Below, one piece after another: positions 30,813 to 38,836 of a DNA stretch of 39,072 nt. The position numbers and the translations under genes are program-made. Source of the stretch: Comamonadaceae bacterium. Lineage in GTDB: Bacteria; Pseudomonadota; Gammaproteobacteria; Burkholderiales; Burkholderiaceae_C. The stretch's first letter is position 1. Every line of letters starts with the position of its first letter. The stretch covers positions 1-39,072 of the forward strand of contig JANXSU010000040.1 of the NCBI GenBank assembly GCA_025356545.1, in the 5' to 3' direction. The notes below the pieces were generated by a model. That model was not told where the DNA came from and made no database searches. It saw only the letters and a list, made by a program, of their open reading frames with translations.

Positions 30813-31883
30813 ATGAGCCTGATCCCCACCACCATCCTGACCGGCTTTCTTGGCTCCGGCAAAACCACCTTGCTCAAGCGCGTACTGCAAGAAGCGCATG
30901 GCCAGAAGATTGCCGTGATTGAGAACGAGTTCGGTGAGGAAAACATCGACAACGACATTTTGGTGTCTGACACCAACGAGCAGATCATCCAGATGAGCAA
31001 TGGCTGCATCTGTTGCACCATTCGCGAAGACCTGCGCACCACACTGCGGGATCTGGCTGAGAAGAAGCGCAAGGGCGAGCTCGACTTTGAGCGCGTGGTG
31101 ATAGAGACTACTGGCCTTGCCGACCCCGGCCCCGTGGCGCAAACCTTCTTCATGGACGATGAAATCGCCGAGAGCTTTTTGCTCGACTCCATACTCACCC
31201 TGGTGGATGCCAAGCACGCCGCTCAGCAGTTGAACGACCGCCAAGAGGCGCGCCGTCAGGTGGGCTTTGCGGATCAGATCTTCATCAGCAAGACCGATCT
31301 GGTGACGGCTGAGGAAACCGCCGCGCTGATGCATCGCCTCAAGCACATGAACCCGCGCGCGCCGCAAAAAGCGGTGCATTTTGGCGAGGTGGCTTTGAGC
31401 GAGGTGTTTGACCTGCGCGGCTTCAACCTCAACACCAAGCTGGAGATTGACCCGGACTTCCTCAAAGAAGAGGAGGCAGGGCACGACCACGATCATGCAC
31501 ATGAGCACGCCAATGAACACGAGCATGGCGAACACTGCGACCACCCCTCGCACCAGCACGCTCATGGCCACCACCATCACCATGACGACGATGTGAAAAG
31601 TTTTGTCTTTCGCTCAGACCGCGCCTTTGATCCGGCCAAGCTGGAGGACTTTTTGGGGGCCATCGTCAATATCTATGGCCCACGCATGTTGCGCTACAAG
31701 GGTGTGTTAAACATGAAAGGCACCGAGCGCAAGGTGATTTTTCAGGGCGTGCACCAACTCATGGGCAGCGATTTGGGTCCGGCCTGGGGCGCGGATGAGA
31801 TGCGCACCAGCAAGATGGTGTTCATCGGCCTGGACTTGCCCAAAGACATCTTCTTGCAGGGTCTGGAACAAAGCCTGGTGTAA
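30813..31883 (+). CDS. CobW/COG0523-family GTPase with histidine-rich loop
   Basis: A 356-aa G3E P-loop GTPase, a group of metal chaperones (zinc, cobalt, nitrile hydratase metal). Walker A is GFLGSGKTT (11-19); IENEFGEENIDNDIL follows; the metal motif C-x-C-C is C65-I-C67-C68 in SNGCICCTIRED; VVIETTGLADPGP is Walker B and ISKTDLVT the guanine-binding NKxD-like motif (here SKTD). A stretch at about 223-262 is very rich in His, with many HxH pairs, before the C-terminal CobW domain (SFVFRSDRAFDPAKLEDFLG; LRYKGVLNMKG). Metal delivery is expected; the client protein is unknown. It precedes dksA, a conserved neighbour in betaproteobacteria. Confidence 0.93.
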   Translation: MSLIPTTILTGFLGSGKTTLLKRVLQEAHGQKIAVIENEFGEENIDNDILVSDTNEQIIQMSNGCICCTIREDLRTTLRDLAEKKRKGELDFERVVIETTGLADPGPVAQTFFMDDEIAESFLLDSILTLVDAKHAAQQLNDRQEARRQVGFADQIFISKTDLVTAEETAALMHRLKHMNPRAPQKAVHFGEVALSEVFDLRGFNLNTKLEIDPDFLKEEEAGHDHDHAHEHANEHEHGEHCDHPSHQHAHGHHHHHDDDVKSFVFRSDRAFDPAKLEDFLGAIVNIYGPRMLRYKGVLNMKGTERKVIFQGVHQLMGSDLGPAWGADEMRTSKMVFIGLDLPKDIFLQGLEQSLV

Positions 31884-31915
31884 AACCGGTACACTCGCGC
31901 GCCGGGAGAAAAACT

Positions 31916-31954
31916 ATGACCCCCGCAATTCCCAGTCATGTAATGAAGTTATAA
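31916..31954 (+). CDS. Possible 12-codon leader peptide upstream of dksA
   Basis: ATG 31916 has a good Shine-Dalgarno sequence (GGGAGAAAA, 31904-31912) and reads MTPAIPSHVMKL, ending TAA 31952-31954, 79 bases before the dksA start. Two consecutive Pro codons are absent, but Pro occurs twice. It may be a regulatory leader or merely a chance frame after the CobW gene. Confidence 0.25.
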   Translation: MTPAIPSHVMKL

Positions 31955-32033
31955 CTGTACGTGTTGTGGTATGGGCGTCTGCCTATACCCTGCGAAAAGA
32001 CAAGATTTGACGATCACAACAGGAAAGACACCC

Positions 32034-33176
32034 GTGTCCACCAAAGCCAAAACCGTAGCGGCCAAGACCAAGGCCAAGCCCGCCAGCAAGGCGGCTACCA
32101 AGCCAGCCGTAGGTAAGGCCGTGGTGAAGTCGTCCAAGCCTATTGTCAGTAAAAAGCCAGTGGTGAAGTCTGTTGCTAAGTCAAGCGTTAAAGCCAAACC
32201 CGCAGCTCAAAATAAAGCTATCGTCAAGCCTGTTGCTAAGACCATCGTAAAAAGCAAGTCAACTGTCAAAGTTAAACCGCCAGTCAAAGCGCCTCTCAAA
32301 GCATCAGTTAAAGCCCGACCTGCTTCCAAATCACAAGCTGTTGCAAAACCAGTCGCCAAGAAAGTGGCCGCCGCTAGTCAACAGACGCCAAAGGCCGCTA
32401 AACCATTGGCCCCATCCGTAAAACCAACGATTCAAGCCATTGCCAAGCCGACTGCCAAGCCGACTGCCAAGGCTTCGATCAAACCCGCAACTCCTCTGAA
32501 AACCATACCATCTGCCATTGTCTCAGCCGTGTCCCCAATGCCTGCTCCTAAAGTTTTACCATCGGCTGTTGTGCCACCGGTAAAACCCCGGGTGTCCTCG
32601 CGTTTAGCCCAGTTGACCGTTCCTTCCATGGCGCAATCGGTGGCCTCCACCGCTGCCAAAGCCAGTTATTCCCAATCCGTGCCCGTGACCCTGATTGTTC
32701 CTCCCCTGCCTTCAAGTATCAAAAAAGATCCCAAGTTGGCCAATAACTGGAAAACAAAATCCGCAGACCAACTGACTGACGCTGAGCTGATGGCCATGCC
32801 CGACAGCGAGTACATGAACGACAAACAAGTTGCCGCCTTTCGTCACAGGTTGCAGTTGCTCAAAAAAGACATGCTGGCCAATGCGGGAGAAACGACGGAG
32901 CACCTGCGAGAAGACACCGTGGTTGTGCCCGATCCGGCGGACCGTGCCACCATCGAAGAAGAGCATGCGCTGGAGTTGCGCACTCGCGACCGCGAGCGTA
33001 AGTTGCTCAAGAAAATCGAGCAGTCCATCACACAAATTGATGCTGGTGAGTACGGCTATTGCGATGAAACGGGTGAGCCCATTGGTGTAGGCCGTTTGCT
33101 TGCACGACCCACCGCAACCTTGTCGCTAGAGGCGCAGCAGCGCCGTGAGCTCAAACAAAAGATGTTTGGGGATTGA
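32034..33176 (+). CDS. dksA: RNA polymerase-binding protein DksA with long Lys/Ala/Pro-rich N-terminal extension
   Basis: A 380-aa protein. The last ~130 residues are DksA: EYMNDKQVAAFRHRLQLLKK, then DPADRATIEEEHALELRTRD (with the acidic coiled-coil tip region) and RERKLLKKIEQSITQIDAGE. The zinc finger keeps one cysteine (GYCDETGEPIG); the other three positions are Thr, Ser and Ala-type residues, as in other betaproteobacterial DksA proteins I remember. DksA works with ppGpp in the RNA polymerase secondary channel. The first ~230 residues are histone H1-like, made of degenerate KPVAK, KAKP and VKSS units, very basic and disordered. Start is GTG 32034, since AGGAAAG (32021-32027) is well placed; an upstream ATG at 31971 is not. 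Confidence 0.88.
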   Translation: MSTKAKTVAAKTKAKPASKAATKPAVGKAVVKSSKPIVSKKPVVKSVAKSSVKAKPAAQNKAIVKPVAKTIVKSKSTVKVKPPVKAPLKASVKARPASKSQAVAKPVAKKVAAASQQTPKAAKPLAPSVKPTIQAIAKPTAKPTAKASIKPATPLKTIPSAIVSAVSPMPAPKVLPSAVVPPVKPRVSSRLAQLTVPSMAQSVASTAAKASYSQSVPVTLIVPPLPSSIKKDPKLANNWKTKSADQLTDAELMAMPDSEYMNDKQVAAFRHRLQLLKKDMLANAGETTEHLREDTVVVPDPADRATIEEEHALELRTRDRERKLLKKIEQSITQIDAGEYGYCDETGEPIGVGRLLARPTATLSLEAQQRRELKQKMFGD

Positions 33177-33240
33177 TGATCAGGATAACAAGCGCTAACC
33201 TCTAACATTTCAGAATTTACCCGTCTGTTAATAGAGAAAC

Positions 33241-35109
33241 ATGGCCAAAGACGATTCCAACCCCGGTTTGTTCTCAAAAGTTGCCCGGTTTGTCGCTAAT
33301 CCGACTAAGGCTTGGGAGGAGATTGAGGTCAAGGAATCTGAGTTGAACGCGGGCTACAGCAAAGAAGTGCTAAAAGCCATGATTGTGCGCAAAAAACAAA
33401 ATGATTTTGTGCGCAAACGCGAATTTGATGTTCTGCGAAAACTGCGCAGAACGGAGCCAGCCGAAAGCGTTGCCAGAACGGGTCGCCCCTCCGATTTTCA
33501 GAGCAGTTTGCCCTCCAACTCCGACGACCGGGCAATGACGGTTAGGAAGATTGATGCGATCGAGGCCCAGATGTCTAACCAATGGTGGCGGGGCAAGGGT
33601 ACTGATGCGGGATCTGAAGCGCGACCTGTAGCGCCTCCACCCCGCTTACAAGACGTTCACACGAGTCCGCCCGTGGGCTCTCCCTCAATGCCAGCTTCGG
33701 GTCAGGTTGCAAATCCACGACTTTCGCAGTCGCAAAGCCTTGATTTGAAGGGCAGTAAAGTCTTATCGCCATCCATACCCATAAATATGCCTCGGCCCGA
33801 GTCGGCCTACAAACAGGCTGCTGCTACCGCTCATGCGCCATTAACCCCGGCCTCAGCATCCCCTAAGCCCAAAACACCCGCCGGCATTATTGAGCCTCCT
33901 CCGCAATGGGGTAAGGCTAATAGTCCAGCGACCGACATGGGGGGCTTGGGCCCTGGTTTTTCAGTTTCCAACATTTTTGAAAATGTTGAAGTGGATATTG
34001 CCTCAGAACCTGAGCTCGAAGAAGCGTCAATCCGTTTTGCCAATGGTGACAGTGTGGGGGCTGAAGACGCACTTTTGGCGGCTTTGAAACCTGGCGATTT
34101 GACGTCCGAACGCGCCGAAATTTGGATTGCCGCTTTATTTGACTTGTACCGGGCCACCGGGCAGCAAGCTCGGTTCGATGAAAGTGCGATTGAATTCGCC
34201 AGTCGTTTTGGGCGCTCGGCCCCGGCTTGGTTTTCTACGCCTGAGTTACTTAAACGTGGTGCTGCTGGGTCAAGTTTCATAGGTAATGTGCCTCACGTTG
34301 CTGCATCAACGGCTGTTGCGCATTGGACGGCACCTGATGTTTTGACCGTAGCTAGCCTGACTGCATTGCAGTTGGTTTTAAAAAGTAAACCAGCTCCATG
34401 GTTGCTGGATTGGGGGGCTTTGGTTTCTATCGAGCCTGCGGTCGTGCCCGAACTAGGGGCATTGTTTTCGCACTGGTGCGTTACACCGGTAACCTTGGGT
34501 TTTAGGGGCGCAGAGGGTTTACGGCAGGCTTTGAAGTCTCTCACCACCCTGGGGGAAACGACGCTAGCACCTGCCGCTTGGCAAATGCACATGGATGCTT
34601 TGCGCGTGATGGGGTTGCATGACGATTTTGAGACGATTGCACTGGACTTTTGCGTTACTTTTGAGGTGTCCCCCCCGTCCTGGCAAAAATCCTTGTGCAT
34701 TTGTAAGTTAGAGGGCACTGACGCAGATCCAAGTGCGAGCTCTAGCTCGCATTACATGGAAGGTAAGGAGCCTTGGAAAGACTCCATCGTGCACAGCTCA
34801 TTTCTTGAGGAGGACTCAGTCATTGGGGTCGCCATGGTGGCACTGAGCGGAGAGGTCTTGAACGATGCTGCAGAGGCATTGGCTCAATTAGAGACAGCCA
34901 TGGGGGAAGGCGCCTCGCAAATGGTGATTTCTTGTGATAACTTGATTCGTGTTGATTTTTCTGCGGCGGGCAGTATTCTCAATTGGGTTGCAGGGCAACG
35001 GGCCAGTGGTTGCATAGTGCAGTTTCGTAATGTAAACCGTATCGTGGCTGCCTTCTTCCATGTGATCGGCATTACTGAATTTGCTCGCGTGGTGCCGCGT
35101 AACACCTGA
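33241..35109 (+). CDS. Large hypothetical protein with two STAS-like domains
   Basis: A 622-aa soluble protein of unknown function. Residues 1-90 are charged and helical (LFSKVARFVANPTKAWEEIE); 90-245 are low-complexity, Pro/Ser-rich and probably disordered; 255-340 look like a FimV/TPR-type helical repeat (EASIRFANGDSVGAEDALLA, IWIAALFDLYRATGQQARFD). An MlaB-like STAS fold is suggested at about 358-430 (PWLLDWGALVSIEPAVVPEL), followed by a helical LRVMGLHDDFETIALDFCVT and FEVSPPSW, and a second STAS domain at about 528-620 (MVALSGEVLNDAAEALAQLE; ISCDNLIRVDFSAAGSILNW). Similar proteins occur in Burkholderiales. STAS domains act in anti-anti-sigma or lipid-transport complexes; which applies is unknown. 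It lies upstream of the mraZ cluster. Confidence 0.72.
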   Translation: MAKDDSNPGLFSKVARFVANPTKAWEEIEVKESELNAGYSKEVLKAMIVRKKQNDFVRKREFDVLRKLRRTEPAESVARTGRPSDFQSSLPSNSDDRAMTVRKIDAIEAQMSNQWWRGKGTDAGSEARPVAPPPRLQDVHTSPPVGSPSMPASGQVANPRLSQSQSLDLKGSKVLSPSIPINMPRPESAYKQAAATAHAPLTPASASPKPKTPAGIIEPPPQWGKANSPATDMGGLGPGFSVSNIFENVEVDIASEPELEEASIRFANGDSVGAEDALLAALKPGDLTSERAEIWIAALFDLYRATGQQARFDESAIEFASRFGRSAPAWFSTPELLKRGAAGSSFIGNVPHVAASTAVAHWTAPDVLTVASLTALQLVLKSKPAPWLLDWGALVSIEPAVVPELGALFSHWCVTPVTLGFRGAEGLRQALKSLTTLGETTLAPAAWQMHMDALRVMGLHDDFETIALDFCVTFEVSPPSWQKSLCICKLEGTDADPSASSSSHYMEGKEPWKDSIVHSSFLEEDSVIGVAMVALSGEVLNDAAEALAQLETAMGEGASQMVISCDNLIRVDFSAAGSILNWVAGQRASGCIVQFRNVNRIVAAFFHVIGITEFARVVPRNT

Positions 35110-35329
35110 ACTGGGTCAATGCTTTTGCCTGACGGTGGGTGGAGGAGCTTCTTGACTGTGTACTGAAGAGCATTGCATTTTGAGGCATTTCTTTTTGTTG
35201 GTGCGACCTTCAGGCATCACATTCAAACCCATCGCTAAGTGCTTAATTTAGAACGATTTTCATACTTTTAATGCATGAGAGATTAGTTCTAAGTCTTTGA
35301 TTTCATTGAAAATTCTTCTATTTTTTAGT
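35110..35329. other. AT-rich intergenic region before the mra promoter
   Basis: About 220 bases between the STAS gene and the mraZ promoter. It is clearly AT-richer than the flanking genes, especially 35235-35330. I see no open frame with start signal, no RNA structure I can name and no convincing terminator. It may contain upstream promoter elements of the division cluster. Confidence 0.5.
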
Positions 35330-35357
35330 TTGCCGACCTTTGATTTGCTGGTACAGT
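35330..35357 (+). promoter_or_regulatory. Probable mraZ promoter
   Basis: TTGCCG (35330-35335) and TACAGT (35352-35357), 16 bases apart, are each four of six to the sigma-70 consensus. The -10 overlaps the first MraZ repeat, an arrangement expected for autorepression. Confidence 0.45.
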
Positions 35358-35393
35358 GCAATTAAGTGCAATTAAGTGGTGAAAAGTGCCGTT
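35354..35393 (+). promoter_or_regulatory. MraZ operator: four AAGTG repeats at 10-base spacing
   Basis: CAGTG (35354), AAGTG (35364), AAGTG (35374) and AAGTG (35384) lie exactly one DNA turn apart; the first two units also share CAATT after the core. MraZ is a ring-shaped protein that binds several short direct repeats of this period upstream of its own gene (GTG-containing boxes in E. coli and Mycoplasma). The site is 44 bases before the mraZ start. Confidence 0.75.
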
Positions 35394-35437
35394 ACTTTTC
35401 CCTTGACTGCATTTCAATTTCACAGGGGTGTGCTGTC

Positions 35438-35866
35438 GTGTTTCAAGGGGCTTCGTCACTGAATCTGGATGCCAAGGGGCGGCTGTCTGTGCCGACCCGG
35501 CACCGTGACGTCCTCTTAGCCACCGCAGCAGGTCAGCTCACCATCACCAAGCACCCGCATGGCTGCCTCATGGTTTTCCCACGCCCAGAGTGGGAAAAGT
35601 TCCGCGAGCGCATCGCCGCTTTGCCTATGTCGGCCCAGTGGTGGAAGCGCATTTTTTTGGGTAACGCCATGGACGTGGAGATGGACGCTACTGGCCGTGT
35701 TCTGGTATCACCCGAGTTGCGTGAGGCAGCGGGCATCACCCGCGACACCATGCTGCTGGGTATGGGGCAGCACTTTGAGCTGTGGGACAAGTCCCGCTAC
35801 GATGCCCAGGAGGCCCAGGCCATGACGGGTGAAATGCCCGAGGTCTTCAAGGACTTTTCCTTCTGA
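35438..35866 (+). CDS. mraZ: Transcriptional regulator MraZ
   Basis: A 142-aa regulator of the division/cell-wall cluster that binds the repeats upstream of its own gene. It has the two AbrB-like half-domains, each with a D-x-x-G-R motif: [15 protein letters not shown] near residue 10 and [19 protein letters not shown] near residue 82. GTG 35438 is chosen over an upstream in-frame ATG at 35366 because AGGGG (35424-35428) precedes it, [16 protein letters not shown] is the standard N-terminus, and the upstream ATG lies in the operator. The stop codon is 8 bases before rsmH. Confidence 0.95.
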   Translation: MFQGASSLNLDAKGRLSVPTRHRDVLLATAAGQLTITKHPHGCLMVFPRPEWEKFRERIAALPMSAQWWKRIFLGNAMDVEMDATGRVLVSPELREAAGITRDTMLLGMGQHFELWDKSRYDAQEAQAMTGEMPEVFKDFSF

Positions 35867-35874
35867 GGCCAGCG

Positions 35875-36819
35875 GTGCAAACCCCTTCATGGCCACACAC
35901 CACCGTCCTGTTGAGCGAAGCCGTCGATGCCTTATTCCGGGCCGACGACGCTCACTCAGGTAATGCGCCGACCGCAGACGGCACGTATGTTGATGCGACT
36001 TACGGGCGCGGTGGTCACTCGGGTCTGATCTTGTCTCGGCTGTCGCCCCAGGGGCGGCTGATTGCTTTTGACAAAGACCCCGAGGCGATTGCCCAGGCGG
36101 CGCAAATTACTGACCCGCGTTTTTCTATTCGGCACGAAGGCTTTCGCCATCTGGGCGAGTTGCCTGACGCCTGCGCGACGGGTGTACTGATGGACTTGGG
36201 CGTGAGCTCGCCGCAGATCGACACACCCGGTCGGGGTTTCAGTTTCAGGTTTGAAGGCCCGCTGGACATGCGCATGGACACCACGCGTGGGCAGAGCGTG
36301 GCGCAGTGGCTGGAGACGGCAGAGGTCGATCAAATCAAGGAGGTGATACGTGACTATGGCGAAGAACGGTTTGCTGGGGCCATTGCAAAGGCGATTGTTG
36401 CTCGCCGACAAGCACGGGGCCCTCTTTCAACCACCACCGAACTGGCCGAGCTCGTGGCTGACACGGTCAAAACCCGCGAGTCGGGCCAGAACCCTGCAAC
36501 GCGCACATTTCAGGCTTTTCGGATTTTCATCAACGCCGAGCTTGAAGAGCTGCAACACGCGCTAGAAGCCAGCCTGGATGTGTTGCAGGTCGGAGGGCGC
36601 TTGGTGGTCATCAGCTTTCACTCGCTCGAGGACCGCATCGTCAAGCAATTCATCGCCAAGCACTCGCGTGAGGTGTACGACCGCCGCACACCGTTTGCGC
36701 CCCCCAAGGCCATGAAGCTGAGTCCGCTAGACCGCATCAAGCCCTCGGCGGCAGAAGTCGCCGCCAATCCACGTTCGCGCAGCGCCATCATGCGCGTGGC
36801 GTTGAGGACGGCAGCATGA
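35875..36819 (+). CDS. rsmH: 16S rRNA (cytosine(1402)-N4)-methyltransferase RsmH
   Basis: Methylates the exocyclic N4 of C1402 in the ribosomal P site; 314 aa. It begins at GTG 35875 with GAGG (35865-35868) overlapping the mraZ stop, followed by [13 protein letters not shown]. The SAM site is [16 protein letters not shown] and [52 protein letters not shown] and [16 protein letters not shown] are the family's signature blocks, all intact. The C-terminus [15 protein letters not shown] is standard. Its stop overlaps ftsL (ATGA). Second gene of the mra cluster. Confidence 0.96.
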   Translation: MQTPSWPHTTVLLSEAVDALFRADDAHSGNAPTADGTYVDATYGRGGHSGLILSRLSPQGRLIAFDKDPEAIAQAAQITDPRFSIRHEGFRHLGELPDACATGVLMDLGVSSPQIDTPGRGFSFRFEGPLDMRMDTTRGQSVAQWLETAEVDQIKEVIRDYGEERFAGAIAKAIVARRQARGPLSTTTELAELVADTVKTRESGQNPATRTFQAFRIFINAELEELQHALEASLDVLQVGGRLVVISFHSLEDRIVKQFIAKHSREVYDRRTPFAPPKAMKLSPLDRIKPSAAEVAANPRSRSAIMRVALRTAA

Positions 36820-37100
36820 CCAGGCTCAATGTAGTGCTGCTTTTATCGGTGCTGGTTAGTGCGCTGTACTTGGTGCAAGTGCAGTATGAATCCCGTCGCC
36901 TGTTTACTGAAATTGATCAGGTCAAAACGCAGGGTCGTAAGCTGGAGTTAGAGAGTGAACGCCTACAGGTTGAAAAGCGCGCGCAAGCGACGCCACTGCG
37001 GGTTGAGCGGCTGGCCCGCGATCAGTTGCAGATGCGTGTAGCCACCCCTGCCATCACGCACTACGTGAGCCAGGGCGCGCCAGCGGGGGGAGCCCCATGA
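36816..37100 (+). CDS. ftsL: Cell-division protein FtsL
   Basis: A 94-aa bitopic inner-membrane protein of the divisome, partner of FtsB and FtsQ. One N-terminal helix ([20 protein letters not shown]) is followed by a periplasmic leucine-zipper-like coiled coil ([20 protein letters not shown]) and the [13 protein letters not shown] segment typical of FtsL. Length is normal for betaproteobacteria. The start overlaps the rsmH stop by four bases, and the stop overlaps ftsI in the same way, so synthesis is probably coupled. Confidence 0.93.
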   Translation: MTRLNVVLLLSVLVSALYLVQVQYESRRLFTEIDQVKTQGRKLELESERLQVEKRAQATPLRVERLARDQLQMRVATPAITHYVSQGAPAGGAP

Positions 37101-38836
37101 GCAGTCGCAGCATTCTCTACACCTCTAGTCCCTTGCTGGTTAGTCCGACGCCATTGTGGCGGAGTAAGCTGATTGTATTGGCCATCGCGCTGGCGTTTGG
37201 TGCGTTGGCCGCACGCGCGGCCTACATCCAAGTGCTGTCCAATGACTTCTTCCAGCGGCAGGGCGAAGTGCGTTTTGTCCGCACATTGGAACTCCCCGCT
37301 AACCGAGGTCGCATTCTGGACCGCAATGGCTTGATCCTGGCGTCCAGTGTTCCCGCCACTAGCCTATGGGCCATCCCCGAGGATATGGAGCGTAAGCCAT
37401 CCGAGATCAAGCGTCTGGCGCAGTTGCTGGAAATGCCCTTGGTCGAATTAAACAAAAAGATAGAAGACGAGGATAAAACCTTTGTCTGGCTCAAGCGTCA
37501 GGTGGACGAATCGGTGGCGAAAGAAATTGCTGCTTTGGGAATCCGGGGTGTTTACCAACGTAAAGAATATAAGCGCCAATATCCCGAGGGCGAAGCTGCC
37601 GCCCACGTGGTGGGCTTTACGAATGTGGAGAACAACGGCCAGGAGGGCATTGAGCTCACGTTCAACAAAAACCTGGCTGGCCACGCGGGTTCGCGCCGGG
37701 TCATTAAAGATCGCTTGGGTAATGTGGTCGAAGCGGTGGGCGAAGAGGTTCCCCCGGTCGATGGGCGCGACCTGCAACTCAGCATTGACAGCAAGGTGCA
37801 GTTCTTCGCCTACCAGCAGTTGCGTGACGCGGTGTTGGAGCACAAGGCCAAGGCCGGTAGCGTGGTGGTGCTGGACGCTTTGAGCGGTGAAGTGCTGGCC
37901 CTGGCTAACTACCCCAGCTACTCTCCCGCCAAGCGGCAAAACCTGAGCGGCGCGCAGCTGCGCAACCGCGCACTGACTGACACCTTTGAGCCCGGCTCCA
38001 CCATGAAGCCCTTCATCGCCGCCCTGGCATTGGAAAAAGGCATGGTCACCCCCACCACGATGATCCAGACCGCCCCTGGTCGCATCACTATCGGTGGCTC
38101 CACCATCAGCGACGCCCATCCGCATGGTGTGCTGACTGTCAACGAGATCATTCAAAAATCCAGCAACGTGGGTACGGTCAAGATGGCCATGCAAATGCAG
38201 CCGCGCGAGATGTGGGAGATGTACAGCCAGGTTGGCTTTGGACAGAAGCCACAGCTGCCTTTCCCCGGTGCGGTGAGTGGCCGTCTGCGCGCTTACAAAA
38301 CTTGGCGCCCGATTGAGCAAGCGACCATGAGCTATGGCTACGGTTTGTCCTCCAGCCTGTTCCAGCTTGCACATGCTTACAGCGTATTCGCCCGTGATGG
38401 TGAACTGGTGCCCGTCACCCTGCTCAAAGCCAGCCAGGATGCGGTGGTCGGTGTGCGCGTCATGCAGGCGCGCAACGCCACGGCGGTACGAAACATGCTG
38501 CATCTGGTGACTGGCCCTGGTGGAACGGCCCCTAGAGCGCAAACGATGGGCTACTCGGTTGGCGGCAAAACCGGCACGGCTCACAAACAAGAGGGGCGCG
38601 GCTACGCCGACAAAAAATACCGGGGCTTCTTCGTCGGCATCGCGCCCATTGAGCAGCCGCGTATTGTGGTCGCCGTGATGATTGACGAGCCCTCGGGCGG
38701 CAAATACTTCGGTGGCGATGTGGCCGCGCCCGTGTTCAGCCAGACCGTGCAGCAGACTCTGCGTTTGTTGGGTATTCAACCCGATATGGCGGTCAAGCCG
38801 CAAATCGTGGCTCAAGCCGTAGAAGAGAGTTTCTGA
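37097..38836 (+). CDS. ftsI: Peptidoglycan D,D-transpeptidase FtsI (PBP3)
   Basis: Septal peptidoglycan cross-linking enzyme, 579 aa, with one N-terminal transmembrane helix (KLIVLAIALAFGALAARAAY), a pedestal domain beginning at RTLELPANRGRILDRNGLIL, and the penicillin-binding domain. Active-site motifs are S301-T-M-K304, S355-S-N357 and K491-T-G, all intact. YKRQYPEGEAAAHVVGFTN and FFVGIAPIEQPRIVVAVMID are family blocks. It begins in an ATGA overlap with ftsL and ends in a TGATG overlap with murE. A long open frame on the opposite strand across this gene is a codon-bias shadow. Confidence 0.97.
   Translation: MSSRSILYTSSPLLVSPTPLWRSKLIVLAIALAFGALAARAAYIQVLSNDFFQRQGEVRFVRTLELPANRGRILDRNGLILASSVPATSLWAIPEDMERKPSEIKRLAQLLEMPLVELNKKIEDEDKTFVWLKRQVDESVAKEIAALGIRGVYQRKEYKRQYPEGEAAAHVVGFTNVENNGQEGIELTFNKNLAGHAGSRRVIKDRLGNVVEAVGEEVPPVDGRDLQLSIDSKVQFFAYQQLRDAVLEHKAKAGSVVVLDALSGEVLALANYPSYSPAKRQNLSGAQLRNRALTDTFEPGSTMKPFIAALALEKGMVTPTTMIQTAPGRITIGGSTISDAHPHGVLTVNEIIQKSSNVGTVKMAMQMQPREMWEMYSQVGFGQKPQLPFPGAVSGRLRAYKTWRPIEQATMSYGYGLSSSLFQLAHAYSVFARDGELVPVTLLKASQDAVVGVRVMQARNATAVRNMLHLVTGPGGTAPRAQTMGYSVGGKTGTAHKQEGRGYADKKYRGFFVGIAPIEQPRIVVAVMIDEPSGGKYFGGDVAAPVFSQTVQQTLRLLGIQPDMAVKPQIVAQAVEESF

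Noticed and set aside
31940-31965. GTTATAAC-containing sequence upstream of dksA as a possible Zur box
   Set aside because: Only a short palindrome matches; the longer Zur consensus is absent, and the region is too short to judge by eye.
35110-35329. Small gene or RNA in the long AT-rich gap before mraZ
   Set aside because: No frame with start signal and no recognisable structure were found.
37448-38815. 455-codon open frame on the minus strand opposite ftsI
   Set aside because: It mirrors ftsI codons exactly, has a His/Gln-rich composition without domains, and no ribosome-binding site. High-GC codon bias creates such shadows.
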